A DNA stretch of 64,000 nucleotides from SLRI01 sp964393275 (GTDB lineage: Bacteria > Pseudomonadota > Alphaproteobacteria > Geminicoccales > Geminicoccaceae), in assembly GCA_964393275.1 (NCBI GenBank), contig CAYMTA010000007.1, positions 55,948-119,947 of the forward strand, written 5' to 3'. Positions 1 through 9,237 of the stretch are shown in pieces; within the stretch, counting starts at the first letter, position 1, and every line of letters starts with the position of its first letter. A program made the position numbers and the translations under genes. A model generated the notes under the pieces. That model did no database searches and was not told where the DNA came from. It saw only the letters and a program-made list of their open reading frames with translations.

Positions 1-1305
1 TCGCCCGTCGAGGTCACCGAGGCCTGTCTCGCCAGGGCGGAGCAGGTTCAAGGCGCGCACAACGCCTTCAGCTTGATCGACGGCGAGGCGGCCCTTGGCC
101 AGGCGCGTGCCGCCGAATCGCGCTGGCAGGCTGGAGCACCGGCCTCCGCGATCGACGGCGTGCCCGCCACCCTGAAGGACATCGTCTGGGTCGAGGGGCA
201 TGAGATCGGCTATGGCAGCGCCGCGGCGGCAGCCGTTCGACCGCCGCACGACGCGCCCGCCGTCGCCCGCCTGCGCGCCGCCGGCGCCGTCTTTCTCGGG
301 CTCACCACCACCCCGGAGTTCGGCTGGAAGGCGGTCACCGACAGCCCGCGCACGGGCGTCACCACCAACCCCTGGAAGGCGTCGCTGACGCCCGGCGGGT
401 CGAGCGGCGGTGCCGCGGTCGCGGCGGCGACCGGCGCCGGCGTCCTGCATCTCGGCACCGACGGCGGCGGCTCGATCCGCATCCCCGCCTCCTTCAGCGG
501 CATCTTCGGCCTCAAGCCGACCTTCGGCCGGGTCCCCGCTTATCCACCCAGCCCGTTCGGCTCGGTGGCGCATCTCGGGCCGATGACGCGCAGCCCAGCC
601 GACGCCCTGGCCATGCTCGAGGTGATGGCCGGTCGACATCCCCTGGACTGGATGCAGCCCCCGGCCGAGATGCCGCCGCTGGCCGGCGCCCGCTTCGACC
701 TGCGGGATGCCGAGATCGGCTACTGGCACCGTCCGCCCTTCGGCACGGTCGAGCCCGAGGTCGCGGCCCGGATCGAGGCCGTGGTCGATCGGCTGCGTGC
801 CCGGGGTGCCAGGATCGAGCCGATCGACCTGCCCGACCACGACGATCTCTTCGAGATCTTCACCACGCATTGGTACGCTGGCGCCGCGGCTCGCGTTGCG
901 GCGCTGCCACAGGACCGGCTCGATCGGGTCGACCCGGGCCTGCGAGCTGTCGCCGCGGCGGGCCGGGCCATCCCGGTGGCCGATTTCGTGCTCGCGACCC
1001 AGCGTCGTGTCGCCTTCGGCGTGGCGATGGACGCCCTGCTCGACCGTTTCAGCCTGCTGCTCTCGCCGGCCACCGCGGTCGCGGCCTTCGCTGGCGGCGA
1101 GGAGGTCCCGCCCGGCTCCGGCCTCGGACGCTGGACCGAATGGGCCGGCTTCAGCTACCCGATCAACCTGAGCCAGCAGCCCGCCTGCTCCCTGCCCTGC
1201 GGCTGGACCGGCGACGGCAGGCCGATCGGGTTGCAGCTCGTCGGCCCGCGCGGCGCCGACGCACGCGTCATGGCCGCCGCCGAAACGATCAAGTCGCTCT
1301 GCTGA
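1..1305 (+). CDS. Amidase signature family hydrolase, 5' end outside the window
   Basis: The frame is open from base 1, so the true start lies upstream. The protein belongs to the amidase signature family, which hydrolyses amides with a Ser-cisSer-Lys triad. Counting from base 1, the triad is Lys59 (in TLKDIVWVEG), Ser134 (in GGSSGG) and Ser158 (in GGGSIRIPA). The 75- and 24-residue spacings equal those of the K142/S217/S241 triad of fatty acid amide hydrolase. The C-terminal half ends with the usual GLQLVGPRGAD block, so the 3' end is complete. Family members act on many substrates, including GatA-type glutaminyl amides, nicotinamide and aryl amides. Nothing visible fixes the substrate, and the next gene on this strand belongs to a different functional block. 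Family assignment is firm; the specific reaction is unknown. Confidence 0.9.
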   Translation, partial: SPVEVTEACLARAEQVQGAHNAFSLIDGEAALGQARAAESRWQAGAPASAIDGVPATLKDIVWVEGHEIGYGSAAAAAVRPPHDAPAVARLRAAGAVFLGLTTTPEFGWKAVTDSPRTGVTTNPWKASLTPGGSSGGAAVAAATGAGVLHLGTDGGGSIRIPASFSGIFGLKPTFGRVPAYPPSPFGSVAHLGPMTRSPADALAMLEVMAGRHPLDWMQPPAEMPPLAGARFDLRDAEIGYWHRPPFGTVEPEVAARIEAVVDRLRARGARIEPIDLPDHDDLFEIFTTHWYAGAAARVAALPQDRLDRVDPGLRAVAAAGRAIPVADFVLATQRRVAFGVAMDALLDRFSLLLSPATAVAAFAGGEEVPPGSGLGRWTEWAGFSYPINLSQQPACSLPCGWTGDGRPIGLQLVGPRGADARVMAAAETIKSLC

Positions 1306-1420
1306 GCGCCGTCCCGGCGCCCATCGCCCGGTGGTGCGGCTGCCGGAGCACAATGGCCCGAGCTTCGGGGGAAAACATCGAAAGGATCACCCCGCTGCCG
1401 CTCCATCCGGCGCGCCGCGC

Positions 1421-1449
1421 TTGAAGTGGCCCGAATGCTGATACTATAA
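1421..1449 (+). promoter_or_regulatory. Candidate sigma70-type promoter for the polysaccharide operon
   Basis: The 301-base gap 1306-1606 contains no convincing gene. It has TTGAAG at 1421-1426 and CTATAA at 1444-1449 with a 17-base spacer, about 160 bases before the co-polymerase start. The match is moderate and rests on motif spacing only. Confidence 0.35.
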
Positions 1450-1606
1450 AGCAAGGTAAGAACTCTTTTGCTGGCCCTTCCTCTGTCGGGATTTTTTGGC
1501 GATGATGCGGCATCTGGTCGGGTCGGGTTCCCAGCCCGCACGCTGCCTGCCGCGCCGGTCGCCGGCTGCCCGGTCAGGAAGAATGCCGTAGCCGTGAGCA
1601 CGCCAT

Positions 1607-3970
1607 ATGTTTTTTCCTCCTTCGCCTCCTCGGGCCGTGGTTGACGGCGCCCAGCGGACGGTCGGCCCGAGCCATGCGTCGCCGGTCAGCGATCGGGTCC
1701 AGGCGCTGAAGGCCTACGCCGATCTGAGCGATGTCGACCTCAAGGAAGCATTGCTGACCCTGTGGCGGCGCAAATGGCTGATCATCCTCACGACATTCGT
1801 CTTCGCCGCGGTCACCGCGGCCGTCGTGACGAGCATGACGCCGCTCTACACGGGCAGCGTCAAGCTGCTGTTCCAGGAGCAGCAGATCAACCTCCTGCCG
1901 GGGCTGATCAACCAGGCCCCGCCGACCGAGCAGATCCAGGTCATAGGCTCGCGAACGGTGGCGCAGCGCGTGATCGACAAGATGGGCCTGAAGGCCGATC
2001 CGGAGTTCAATCCGGACCTGCAGCCGGAGCCGATCGTCGCGCAGTGGTGGGACAAGCTCTTGCAGGCGGTCTCGAGCAGGCTCGACTTCGCCGGGGTGTC
2101 GACACCCGCGGTCGGCGACGACCTCGAGATGCTGGCGGCCCCCGAGGTCGGTGCGGCCGGGGCGGGTCCCGAGGAAATGACCGACGATCTGGCCCACCGC
2201 CTGTTCGACGAGATCATCCTCGACGGTTTCCTCGATCGGCTGAACGTCGATACCGTCCCGAGCTCGACGGTGATCGAGATCACCTTCGCGTCCGAGCGTC
2301 CGTCAAAAGCGGCGCGGATCGCGGACGCGGTAGCCGACAGCTATCTGCAGCAGCGCCTCGAGGCGAAGTTCGACGAGATCCAGCGGACCACCGGCTGGCT
2401 GGACGAGCGCATCGGTGAATTGCGCGAGCAGGTTTCGACCGCCGAGGCCGCGGTCGAGGCCTATCGCGGCAAGACCGGGCTGCTCGAGACCGACGGCGGG
2501 ACGGTCGCGGCGCAGCAGGTGTCCGAGCTCAACACCCAGCTCATCCTCGCGCGCACCGCCCGCGCCGAGAAGGAGGCACGGCGCGACCAGGTCCGCCGGC
2601 TCCTCAACTTGGGCGGCGATGGCCTCGCCAGCGCCACCGAGGTTCTGGGCTCGCCCCTCATCAGCTCGCTGGTCGAGCAGGAGGTGGCGCTCCGGCGCAA
2701 GGTCGCCGATCTGTCGCAGGTCTATGGCGCCCGCCACCCGCTGCTGCTCAGCGCCCAGGCCGAGCTCGAGGACCTGCAGAGCAAGATAAAGTCCGAGACC
2801 GCGCGGATCGCGGACAGCATGCAGGCCGAGGTGAACGTCGCACGCGAGCGTGAGCGTCTGCTCGAGGATGGCCTGCGCCAGCTCGAGGATCGCGTCTCCG
2901 ATTCCAATCAGGCATCGGTGACCTTGCGCGCCCTGGAGCGCGAGGCGAGCGCCGCCCGCACCCTGCTCGAGACCTTCCTGCAGCAGTCGCAGGAGCTGAA
3001 GTCCCAGGACGACCTCGGTGCCTACCGTGCCGACGCCACCATCATCTCCTACTCGGCCATCCCGCGCTTCCCCTCCTACCCGCGCAAGAAGCTCGCCGTC
3101 GCGGCGGCGATCATCGTGGGCGGGCTGATCGGTGTCGTGCTGGCGCTGCTTCTGGAGCGTTTCGAATCCGCCTTCCGCAGCGCCTCGCAGATGGAGGAGG
3201 AGCTGGGCTTTCCGGTGCTCGCCTCCGTGCCCGATGTCCGTCGTGTTCGCGAGGTCCGCAAACGCGGGCTGCCCGCCTACCTGCTCGACCATCCGAACAC
3301 CGCGGCCAGCGAGGCGTTGCGCGCGATCAATGCCAGGATGGTTCTCTTCAGGGGTGACCGGCGATCGGTCGCGGTCCAGTTCGTGTCGTCCGAGCCGGAG
3401 GAAGGCAAGTCGAGCCTGGCGCTCGGCACGGCGCAGATGCACGCCAGGAGTGGCCGGAAGATCCTGCTGATCGACGCCGACTTCCGCCAGTCGAGCGTGG
3501 CGGCCATGCTGCGAATCGCCGCTTCGCCGGGGCTGACCGACTTGATGTCCGGCCAGAAGGCGCGCGAGGAGGTGGTCCGCCAGGATCCGGTGACCGGCCT
3601 GCATGTGGTCACGGCCGGTCGGCTGATCCCGACCGCCCACGACTTTCTCGTGGGCGGTCGGCTTGCGGATATCATCGCCGAGTTCCGCGGCCATTACGAG
3701 CTGATCATCGTCGATTCGCCGCCGGTCCTGTCCGTCGCCGATGCGCCGCTGATCGCGCAGGCGGTCGACGGCACCATCTTCGTCGGACGCTGGGGCAAGA
3801 CCCGCAAGCAGACCATGATCTTCGCGCTTCGTCAGCTCGCCCAGACCGGCGCCTCGATCATCGGCCTGGTGCTCTCACGGGTCGATGTGCGCCGAGCGGC
3901 CAACTACTCGTACGGCGACGCCGGCCAGTATCACGGCAAGCACAAGAAATACTATCTCGAGAAGACATGA
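1607..3970 (+). CDS. Polysaccharide co-polymerase with bacterial tyrosine kinase domain (Wzz/GumC-ExoP type)
   Basis: Inner-membrane protein that controls chain length and export of exopolysaccharide and autophosphorylates on tyrosine. The N-terminal Wzz domain starts with a membrane segment at about residues 53-75 (WLIILTTFVFAAVTAAVV). A long coiled-coil periplasmic region follows, then a second membrane segment near 492-513 (LAVAAAIIVGGLIGVVLALL). The cytoplasmic BY-kinase domain has a Walker A (PEEGKSSLA, about 596-604), a Walker A' (ILLIDADFR, about 619-627) and a Walker B (LIIVDSPPV, about 699-707). The tail has four tyrosines in a short stretch (NYSYGDAGQYHG, KKYYLE), the usual autophosphorylation cluster. 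At 787 residues it is normal for the fused proteobacterial form. The ribosome site before ATG 1607 is weak, so the N-terminus is uncertain. It heads the polysaccharide cluster; no OPX/Wza outer-membrane exporter or Wzb phosphatase is seen in the window. Confidence 0.92.
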   Translation: MFFPPSPPRAVVDGAQRTVGPSHASPVSDRVQALKAYADLSDVDLKEALLTLWRRKWLIILTTFVFAAVTAAVVTSMTPLYTGSVKLLFQEQQINLLPGLINQAPPTEQIQVIGSRTVAQRVIDKMGLKADPEFNPDLQPEPIVAQWWDKLLQAVSSRLDFAGVSTPAVGDDLEMLAAPEVGAAGAGPEEMTDDLAHRLFDEIILDGFLDRLNVDTVPSSTVIEITFASERPSKAARIADAVADSYLQQRLEAKFDEIQRTTGWLDERIGELREQVSTAEAAVEAYRGKTGLLETDGGTVAAQQVSELNTQLILARTARAEKEARRDQVRRLLNLGGDGLASATEVLGSPLISSLVEQEVALRRKVADLSQVYGARHPLLLSAQAELEDLQSKIKSETARIADSMQAEVNVARERERLLEDGLRQLEDRVSDSNQASVTLRALEREASAARTLLETFLQQSQELKSQDDLGAYRADATIISYSAIPRFPSYPRKKLAVAAAIIVGGLIGVVLALLLERFESAFRSASQMEEELGFPVLASVPDVRRVREVRKRGLPAYLLDHPNTAASEALRAINARMVLFRGDRRSVAVQFVSSEPEEGKSSLALGTAQMHARSGRKILLIDADFRQSSVAAMLRIAASPGLTDLMSGQKAREEVVRQDPVTGLHVVTAGRLIPTAHDFLVGGRLADIIAEFRGHYELIIVDSPPVLSVADAPLIAQAVDGTIFVGRWGKTRKQTMIFALRQLAQTGASIIGLVLSRVDVRRAANYSYGDAGQYHGKHKKYYLEKT

Positions 3971-4030
3971 CTTGCCTCATGGGTTCATGATCTACAGACG
4001 TGCGCAACGTGGACACGAAAGCGGGATGAC

Positions 4031-4999
4031 ATGAGGAGCGAGTCGAAGCGGGTGATCATCGGCGTGCCGGTCTACAATGGTGCCGCCATGCTCGGCGAGA
4101 TGCTGGAATCGCTGCGCGCACAGACCTTCAGTGCTTTTCAGGTTACCATATGCGACAACGCCTCGACCGACGGCACGGCCGAGATCGCCCGACGTTTTGT
4201 CGCGGCCGACCCGCGCTTCGTCTACCACCGCAACGAGACCAATATCGGCGCAGCACCGAACTACAACCGCGTGTTCGAGCTCGGGCACGACGCGCCGTAC
4301 TTCAAATGGGCGCCGCACGACGACCTCTACGCGCCGGCCTGGCTCGAGCGTTGCGTCGAGGCGCTGGACGGCGATCCCGCCGCCGTCCTCGCCTGGTCGA
4401 TGGTCGACGTCGTCGACGAGACCGGCGAAGGCCGGGTCCTCGACCACGCCAGCTACCATCGCGGCGTGCAGGCGAGCTTCGTCGACGGGCACGGCCGCCG
4501 GGGCTGGACCATGGGGCCGCTCCACCTCGCGGAGGGCCCCGATCCGGCGGTGCGGCTGGGCGAGCTGCTCGACAGCATGATCGGCTGCTTCGCCGGGCTC
4601 GGTCTGATCCGGACCGACGCCCTGCGCCGCTCCAGCCTCCAGCGCAGCTATTACGGCGCCGACCGGGCGCTCCTGGCCGAGCTCGTCCTGATGGGCCCCT
4701 TCCGCCAGGTGCCGGAGCGCCTCTACACCAACCGCTACCACAAGACGGCCAGCCGGGATCTGACCGCGAGTCAACGCCGGAGCTGGATCGACGCCAGGGG
4801 TGCGGTCGGCTGGCCGACGATGCGGCAGCGCCTCGACATCCTGCGAGCCCCCGCCGTCGCGGGCCTGTCGCCGCGCGACCGCGCCCGCTGCATCGCCGTG
4901 GCCCTCCGCCATTTCGCGCGGCGTCAGGTCGGCGCGGCGATCCGGGGCATTCTGCATCGCGGCGGCCCGGCCGGAGCCAGCGGCCGCGCCGCAGCCTGA
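4031..4999 (+). CDS. Glycosyltransferase family 2
   Basis: Inverting GT-A sugar transferase, expected to add one sugar to a lipid-linked repeat unit at the cytoplasmic face of the inner membrane. The N-terminus has the family pattern VPVYNGAAMLGEMLESLRAQ followed by CDNASTDGTAEIA, the nucleotide-sugar binding part. A metal-binding acidic cluster appears as KWAPHDDLYAP, a variant of the DXD motif. The C-terminal part contains an acceptor-side EEDW-like region that I cannot assign precisely. The start ATG 4031 follows GGGATGAC. It lies 60 bases behind the co-polymerase and 11 bases before the sulfotransferase start, so these genes look co-transcribed. Donor and acceptor sugars cannot be read from the sequence. 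Confidence 0.88.
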   Translation: MRSESKRVIIGVPVYNGAAMLGEMLESLRAQTFSAFQVTICDNASTDGTAEIARRFVAADPRFVYHRNETNIGAAPNYNRVFELGHDAPYFKWAPHDDLYAPAWLERCVEALDGDPAAVLAWSMVDVVDETGEGRVLDHASYHRGVQASFVDGHGRRGWTMGPLHLAEGPDPAVRLGELLDSMIGCFAGLGLIRTDALRRSSLQRSYYGADRALLAELVLMGPFRQVPERLYTNRYHKTASRDLTASQRRSWIDARGAVGWPTMRQRLDILRAPAVAGLSPRDRARCIAVALRHFARRQVGAAIRGILHRGGPAGASGRAAA

Positions 5000-5010
5000 G
5001 GCTCGAGGTC

Positions 5011-6063
5011 GTGTCCAGCCCCCTCTTCCACGAAGGCCGGCTCCGCGCCAGCCGCCTGCCTCGGCTCAAGAGCTCCTGGCTGTATCGCAACAACCTCGTC
5101 CAGCGCCTCCTCTCCGCCTCGCCCACTGCTGCCCATCTGCTCGAGGACCTCTACCGACTGGCCCTCGCGAGGATCATGCGGCCGGAGGCGAGGGCCGACG
5201 CGGCCGACGTCGAGGCCCGGCTCGCCGATTTCGCCAGGCGGTTTCCCGAAGCTCTCGGCACCTGCGACGAAGCTCCGATCTTCCTCCTGGCGGCCGGCTG
5301 GCGGTCCGGCTCGACGCTGCTGCAGCGCGTCTTGATGTCGAACGGCGAGCTGATGATCTGGGGTGAGCCGTTCGCGCGATCGGGGCTCGCCCAGACGCTC
5401 CTGACCCAGTTTCGCGCGTTCACCGACGAGTGGCCGCCACCGGACTATTTCATCGACAACTTCGCGGATGATCTCGAGAGCCAGTGGATCGCCAACAGCT
5501 ACCCGGCGCCCGAGCGCCTGATCGTCGCCCACCGTGCCTTTTTCACGGAGCTGCTGGCGGTCCCGGCGCGAGCCCGCGGGCATCGGCGCTGGGGCCTGAA
5601 GGAAGTCCGCCTCGGCGGCAGCCACGCGCTCTATCTCAGGCTGTTGTTTCCCAAGGCGCGCTTCGTCTTCCTCATCCGCGATCCCTACGCCGGCTTCGCG
5701 TCGTTTCGGCACTACATCAAGAGCGATTTCCTGGCCTGGCCCGAGCTGCCGGTTCATTCGGCCGCCGATTTTGGCCGTCTCTGGCACAATCTGGTTTCGG
5801 ATTTCGAGCGCGTATGCCCGATGGTCGACGGCCTCTGGCTACGCTATGAGGACTATCTCGATGATCCGGCTCTGCATCAGGCGCTCTGCGACCATGTCGG
5901 CGCCGACCTTGCACCGCCCGGCCAGCTGCGGCTGATCGCCTCCGCCGGGCAGCCCGGCTCCGATGTTTCCGTGCGACGTGAGAACCGCCTGCTCTCCTGG
6001 GAGCGCCGAGGCTTGCGACGGGGGCTGGGCGATCTCGCGGCCCGGTTCGGCTATGCCGGCTGA
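5011..6063 (+). CDS. PAPS-dependent sulfotransferase of the polysaccharide locus
   Basis: Transfers sulfate from PAPS to a hydroxyl or amino group. The 5'-phosphosulfate binding loop is AGWRSGSTLLQRVL, about residue 98 onward, and the 3'-phosphate binding segment is RFVFLIRDPYAGFASF. Both sit where the Sulfotransfer family has them. I chose GTG 5011, 11 bases after the glycosyltransferase stop, because family homology begins only downstream and the frame further upstream overlaps the glycosyltransferase. This gives 350 residues, usual for the family. No signal peptide is seen, so it is probably cytoplasmic. Its place between a glycosyltransferase and an O-antigen-ligase-like gene suggests it sulfates a polysaccharide repeat unit. 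The acceptor could also be a lipid or small molecule. Confidence 0.85.
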   Translation: MSSPLFHEGRLRASRLPRLKSSWLYRNNLVQRLLSASPTAAHLLEDLYRLALARIMRPEARADAADVEARLADFARRFPEALGTCDEAPIFLLAAGWRSGSTLLQRVLMSNGELMIWGEPFARSGLAQTLLTQFRAFTDEWPPPDYFIDNFADDLESQWIANSYPAPERLIVAHRAFFTELLAVPARARGHRRWGLKEVRLGGSHALYLRLLFPKARFVFLIRDPYAGFASFRHYIKSDFLAWPELPVHSAADFGRLWHNLVSDFERVCPMVDGLWLRYEDYLDDPALHQALCDHVGADLAPPGQLRLIASAGQPGSDVSVRRENRLLSWERRGLRRGLGDLAARFGYAG

Positions 6064-6111
6064 ACGGCAGAGGCACGACCGAAAGAGCAGGAAATCGAGC
6101 AAGGTGCCCTG

Positions 6112-7356
6112 ATGACCACCGCCACTGTCCCCTTCGACAGGCTGCATCCACTCGACCAGGCTCCCCGGGGCCTCATGTACGGTGCCTTGTTCACGGCGAT
6201 CGTCATCCAGCACATCTACGTCTTCTCCTTCAATTGGGTCCCCGAGCTCCGCGTGCCCCTCGCCGGCGCCCTGGCCGCTTTTCATCTCGCTCTTGCCGCG
6301 ATCACCGTGCTGGCACGCCCGGCACCCTGGATCTTCGGCCTTCTGCTGTCGGCGGCCTGCCTCGTCGTGTCGCTGATACCGGCGCATTTCCTGGGCTTTG
6401 GCGTGATGCCGTCCTTCGATGCCCAGGCCGCGCTGCGCACGCTGATCCTGCCGCTCATGATGATCTGGGTCCTCAGCTATCCATTGGCGCTGCCCGGCAA
6501 TTTGCTGCGGTGGTGCGCGATCCTGTCGATCCTGCTCGGCGCCGCGATCGCCCTCACCGGTGATCCCGTCTACGTCAGCGGCACGCCGCGGCTCGGCTCG
6601 ATTACGGGCGGCCTCGATCAGATGCATCCGAGCGCCAAGTTCCTCTCGCTGCAGCTCGTGCTGGTCGACGTCATGCGGCGCGGCCGCATGATGTCCGCGA
6701 CGCTGGCGTGGGGCCTCATTGGCGTATGTTTCGTCGTCCTGCTCGGCTATGGTGGCCGGAACGAGCTGGTCTTCGTCGCTGCCTATTACGGCGGTCTGGC
6801 TTATTTTCGCTATCGCGGCATCACGATCGTCAAATGGTCGCCGCCGATCCTGCTCGGCTTCTTTCTGTTGGTTTCCTACGTCGCGTTGAGCCTGGGAACG
6901 GACGTGCAGAGCTGGGGCAGCGGCCGGATCGGCGTCTGGCAATACCGCATCCAGCTACTCGCCGGGCGTGATCTCATTCCCCTGTTCTTCGGTGGAGGCG
7001 TTGGCTCGGACGTCATCTGGACACCGGAATGGTGGTACTTCGACGAAGGGCTGACCGCGCACAACGACTATCTCCACTTCTTGATGGAGAATGGCCTCGT
7101 CGGACTGCTCGCCATGGGCCTGTTCAGCTATGCCATCTGGATCCGGGTTTTCACCGAAGGCCGAGCGGTGCTCATCGGCGTCCTGGTCAATTCGGCCTTC
7201 TCCAACGGGTTCTTTCAATCGCCCCTGCTCGCGATGAATCTCGCGCTGATACTCTCCGCATCGATCATCGTGAGACTGACGCGAGAGGAACCCGAGCCGT
7301 ACTCACGACCAGGGACCTTGCCGGAACCGGACACATCGGCAGTCAGATTTTCGTAG
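6112..7356 (+). CDS. O-antigen ligase / Wzy-like polysaccharide polymerase membrane protein
   Basis: Polytopic membrane protein of 414 residues with roughly ten to twelve hydrophobic segments. It has a large periplasmic loop near residues 265-325 that includes WGSGRIGVWQYRIQL and GLTAHNDYLHFLMENGLVGL. The H-N-x-Y/F-L-x-x-L-x-E-x-G-x-x-G pattern is the hallmark of the O-antigen ligase/polymerase superfamily, which joins or polymerises undecaprenyl-linked oligosaccharides in the periplasm. The superfamily contains both ligases (WaaL) and polymerases (Wzy). In a locus with a flippase and Wzz-type co-polymerase, polymerase is the likelier role. Start ATG 6112 has AAGG seven bases upstream. The gene follows the sulfotransferase by 48 bases and ends the first plus-strand block. 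Confidence 0.82.
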   Translation: MTTATVPFDRLHPLDQAPRGLMYGALFTAIVIQHIYVFSFNWVPELRVPLAGALAAFHLALAAITVLARPAPWIFGLLLSAACLVVSLIPAHFLGFGVMPSFDAQAALRTLILPLMMIWVLSYPLALPGNLLRWCAILSILLGAAIALTGDPVYVSGTPRLGSITGGLDQMHPSAKFLSLQLVLVDVMRRGRMMSATLAWGLIGVCFVVLLGYGGRNELVFVAAYYGGLAYFRYRGITIVKWSPPILLGFFLLVSYVALSLGTDVQSWGSGRIGVWQYRIQLLAGRDLIPLFFGGGVGSDVIWTPEWWYFDEGLTAHNDYLHFLMENGLVGLLAMGLFSYAIWIRVFTEGRAVLIGVLVNSAFSNGFFQSPLLAMNLALILSASIIVRLTREEPEPYSRPGTLPEPDTSAVRFS

Positions 7357-7452
7357 ATATGCCCACCGATGTTCAAATGCCGGCGCGCATCAACAGGCAT
7401 CGACCTGTCGGTGCGCGCTCGATCGATCTCTCGATGTCCGGGGTTTAGGATT

Positions 7453-9237
7453 CTACCCGACGGATTGCCATTTCGTGTACGGCTGCGGATCACCATTAAC
7501 CACCGCGCGCACCTTCCATTTGTACTCGACCCCACTCGGGAGCCCTGGAATTTCATGCGTGCAGGTGCCTCCCGAAACGCAACCACCGGCCTTCGGCCTC
7601 ACGACCCGACCGTAAACCTTCGGCTGCTTCGATGTCGCCGCCCGAACCTCGACATAATAATGACTGGCTCGCGGCGTCGCCCGCCACTCCAGCTCCCGAC
7701 CATTGCTGCTCGTTCTGGATGGCTGGGACGTAGAGGCATACTCGACGGACGCCGCCTGCTTGGTCGACGGCTGATTGTTGGCCGCCGTCGAGTTGCTTTT
7801 GCCGACCGGTGCCCATGCGGTGAAGGATTGCGGCTTGCCCTTGACCACGGCGCGCACTTTCCATTTGTGGCCGACCTTGCTGGAAAGCGAAGGTGTGGTG
7901 AACGAGCATGTGCCACGGCCGGAGGGGCAGCCGGCGGCACTCGGCTTCACCATTTTTCCATATACTTTCTTTTGCTTGGAGTTGTCCTCGCGGATTTCCA
8001 GGTAATAATCACTGGCACCCTTGGTGGCAGCCCAGGTGAGCGTGCCGCCGCTGCTGCTCTTGGTTGCGGCTTTCCCTGACGAAGCGTCCGAGGACGCCGA
8101 TTGGGGGTTCGAGGGAGCACCCTTGCTGCTTTTGCTCTGCTTGCTGCTTTTGCTCTGCGCGGTGCTCACCGACGCGGCCTTGCCATCGAAGGCACAATTT
8201 GGCGCGAGAGCCGTCCCCCCGCCTGCAACAGGATTACCCAAGACATCGTTGTTCAATACCATACGAATGTACGGGTAGATTTTCGGGATGTCTCGCGCCA
8301 GCTGACTCATGACCTGAGAGTTGATGTTTTGGTCGGCGCGAAGAGCGCCAGCACTGCAGCCGCCGTTATCGACAACATAGATTCCGTAGTTGCGAATACC
8401 TTCCGCCAAACGTCGACCGGGCTCGCTGAGCCCGAGTTTCCCGATGTCGACATTCGGTGGAAGTGCCATCAGTCCACCGTAGGGAATGTTTCCCGTGTTA
8501 TTCTTGGAGTCCGAAGCGAAACCGTCGCGGCTGGTCGCCGGCAACTGGATATCCTTGGAGAGCATGACAGCGCAGCCGGCCCTCGCCGGCGCCACCATCT
8601 GCAGCGCATGCTCGATCTTGTGTCCCGGCACATTGATCTCATGACCGCGCAGAATACCGAATGGAGCGGCAACTCCAGAGGCGCTCGTGCCAATGCGCTC
8701 CCCCATCTTTCGACCATGGCCCAGCCCGCGAGGGTCGTAGTCCCGAAACTGACCCGCCACCGGCTTTCCGTTGCCCCAACTGTATTCCCGGAGATGCTGG
8801 AATGAGTTGCCTCCGCGATCATAGATGGCAATGTTTCCGTCCTTCCCGTTGGGGAAGTGAACATCGACGCCGCCCTTTGGAAATCGGACGTTGGCAGGTA
8901 AGCGACTTCCGTTCGTTCCAGACCGGGCATTCACCTTGAGGACCGGATCATTCGATTCAGCCTCGACCACATAGAGACCCCATGGGGTGTCGCCCGAATT
9001 GATCCCGAATTTGCTTGCCTTAAGCCAATCCCTGGTCGCCGGATGCGAACTGCTCGCATAGTCCGCGCCGGTGCCGATAGGCCGGTGATGAGCGCTATCG
9101 CTATTGAACGGATTGAGAAACAAATCTTTCGACGAAGAACAACCGGCTTGTGCATAGACACTTGATGGAACTAGCAACGCAAGTGACGTGACGAGGGTTG
9201 ACGCCAGCAGGCAACGGCCAATCAATAGTCGGTTCAC
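7453..9237 (-). CDS. Secreted protein of unknown function with two tandem C-terminal beta-type modules
   Basis: I chose GTG 9237 because GGAG stands seven bases upstream and the protein then begins with a clean signal peptide ending SSVYAQA, predicting export. That gives 594 residues. The N-terminal half, to about residue 350, carries GHEINVPGHKIEHALQ, a later PATSRDG and IPYGGLMALPPNVD, and then YGIYVVDNGG. As I recall it, this pattern is shared by many secreted bacterial proteins of unknown activity. A low-complexity Ser/Lys/Gln linker (about 360-390) follows. Two similar modules of about 90 residues then repeat YYLEIRED/YYVEVRAA, VYGKMVKP/VYGRVVRP and HKWKVRAVVKG/YKWKVRAVVNG, a fibronectin-III-like layout. 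Each module has a Cys pair. The gene runs against its neighbours inside the polysaccharide locus, so a role at the polymer or cell surface is possible but unproven. Confidence 0.72.
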   Translation of the reverse strand: MNRLLIGRCLLASTLVTSLALLVPSSVYAQAGCSSSKDLFLNPFNSDSAHHRPIGTGADYASSSHPATRDWLKASKFGINSGDTPWGLYVVEAESNDPVLKVNARSGTNGSRLPANVRFPKGGVDVHFPNGKDGNIAIYDRGGNSFQHLREYSWGNGKPVAGQFRDYDPRGLGHGRKMGERIGTSASGVAAPFGILRGHEINVPGHKIEHALQMVAPARAGCAVMLSKDIQLPATSRDGFASDSKNNTGNIPYGGLMALPPNVDIGKLGLSEPGRRLAEGIRNYGIYVVDNGGCSAGALRADQNINSQVMSQLARDIPKIYPYIRMVLNNDVLGNPVAGGGTALAPNCAFDGKAASVSTAQSKSSKQSKSSKGAPSNPQSASSDASSGKAATKSSSGGTLTWAATKGASDYYLEIREDNSKQKKVYGKMVKPSAAGCPSGRGTCSFTTPSLSSKVGHKWKVRAVVKGKPQSFTAWAPVGKSNSTAANNQPSTKQAASVEYASTSQPSRTSSNGRELEWRATPRASHYYVEVRAATSKQPKVYGRVVRPKAGGCVSGGTCTHEIPGLPSGVEYKWKVRAVVNGDPQPYTKWQSVG

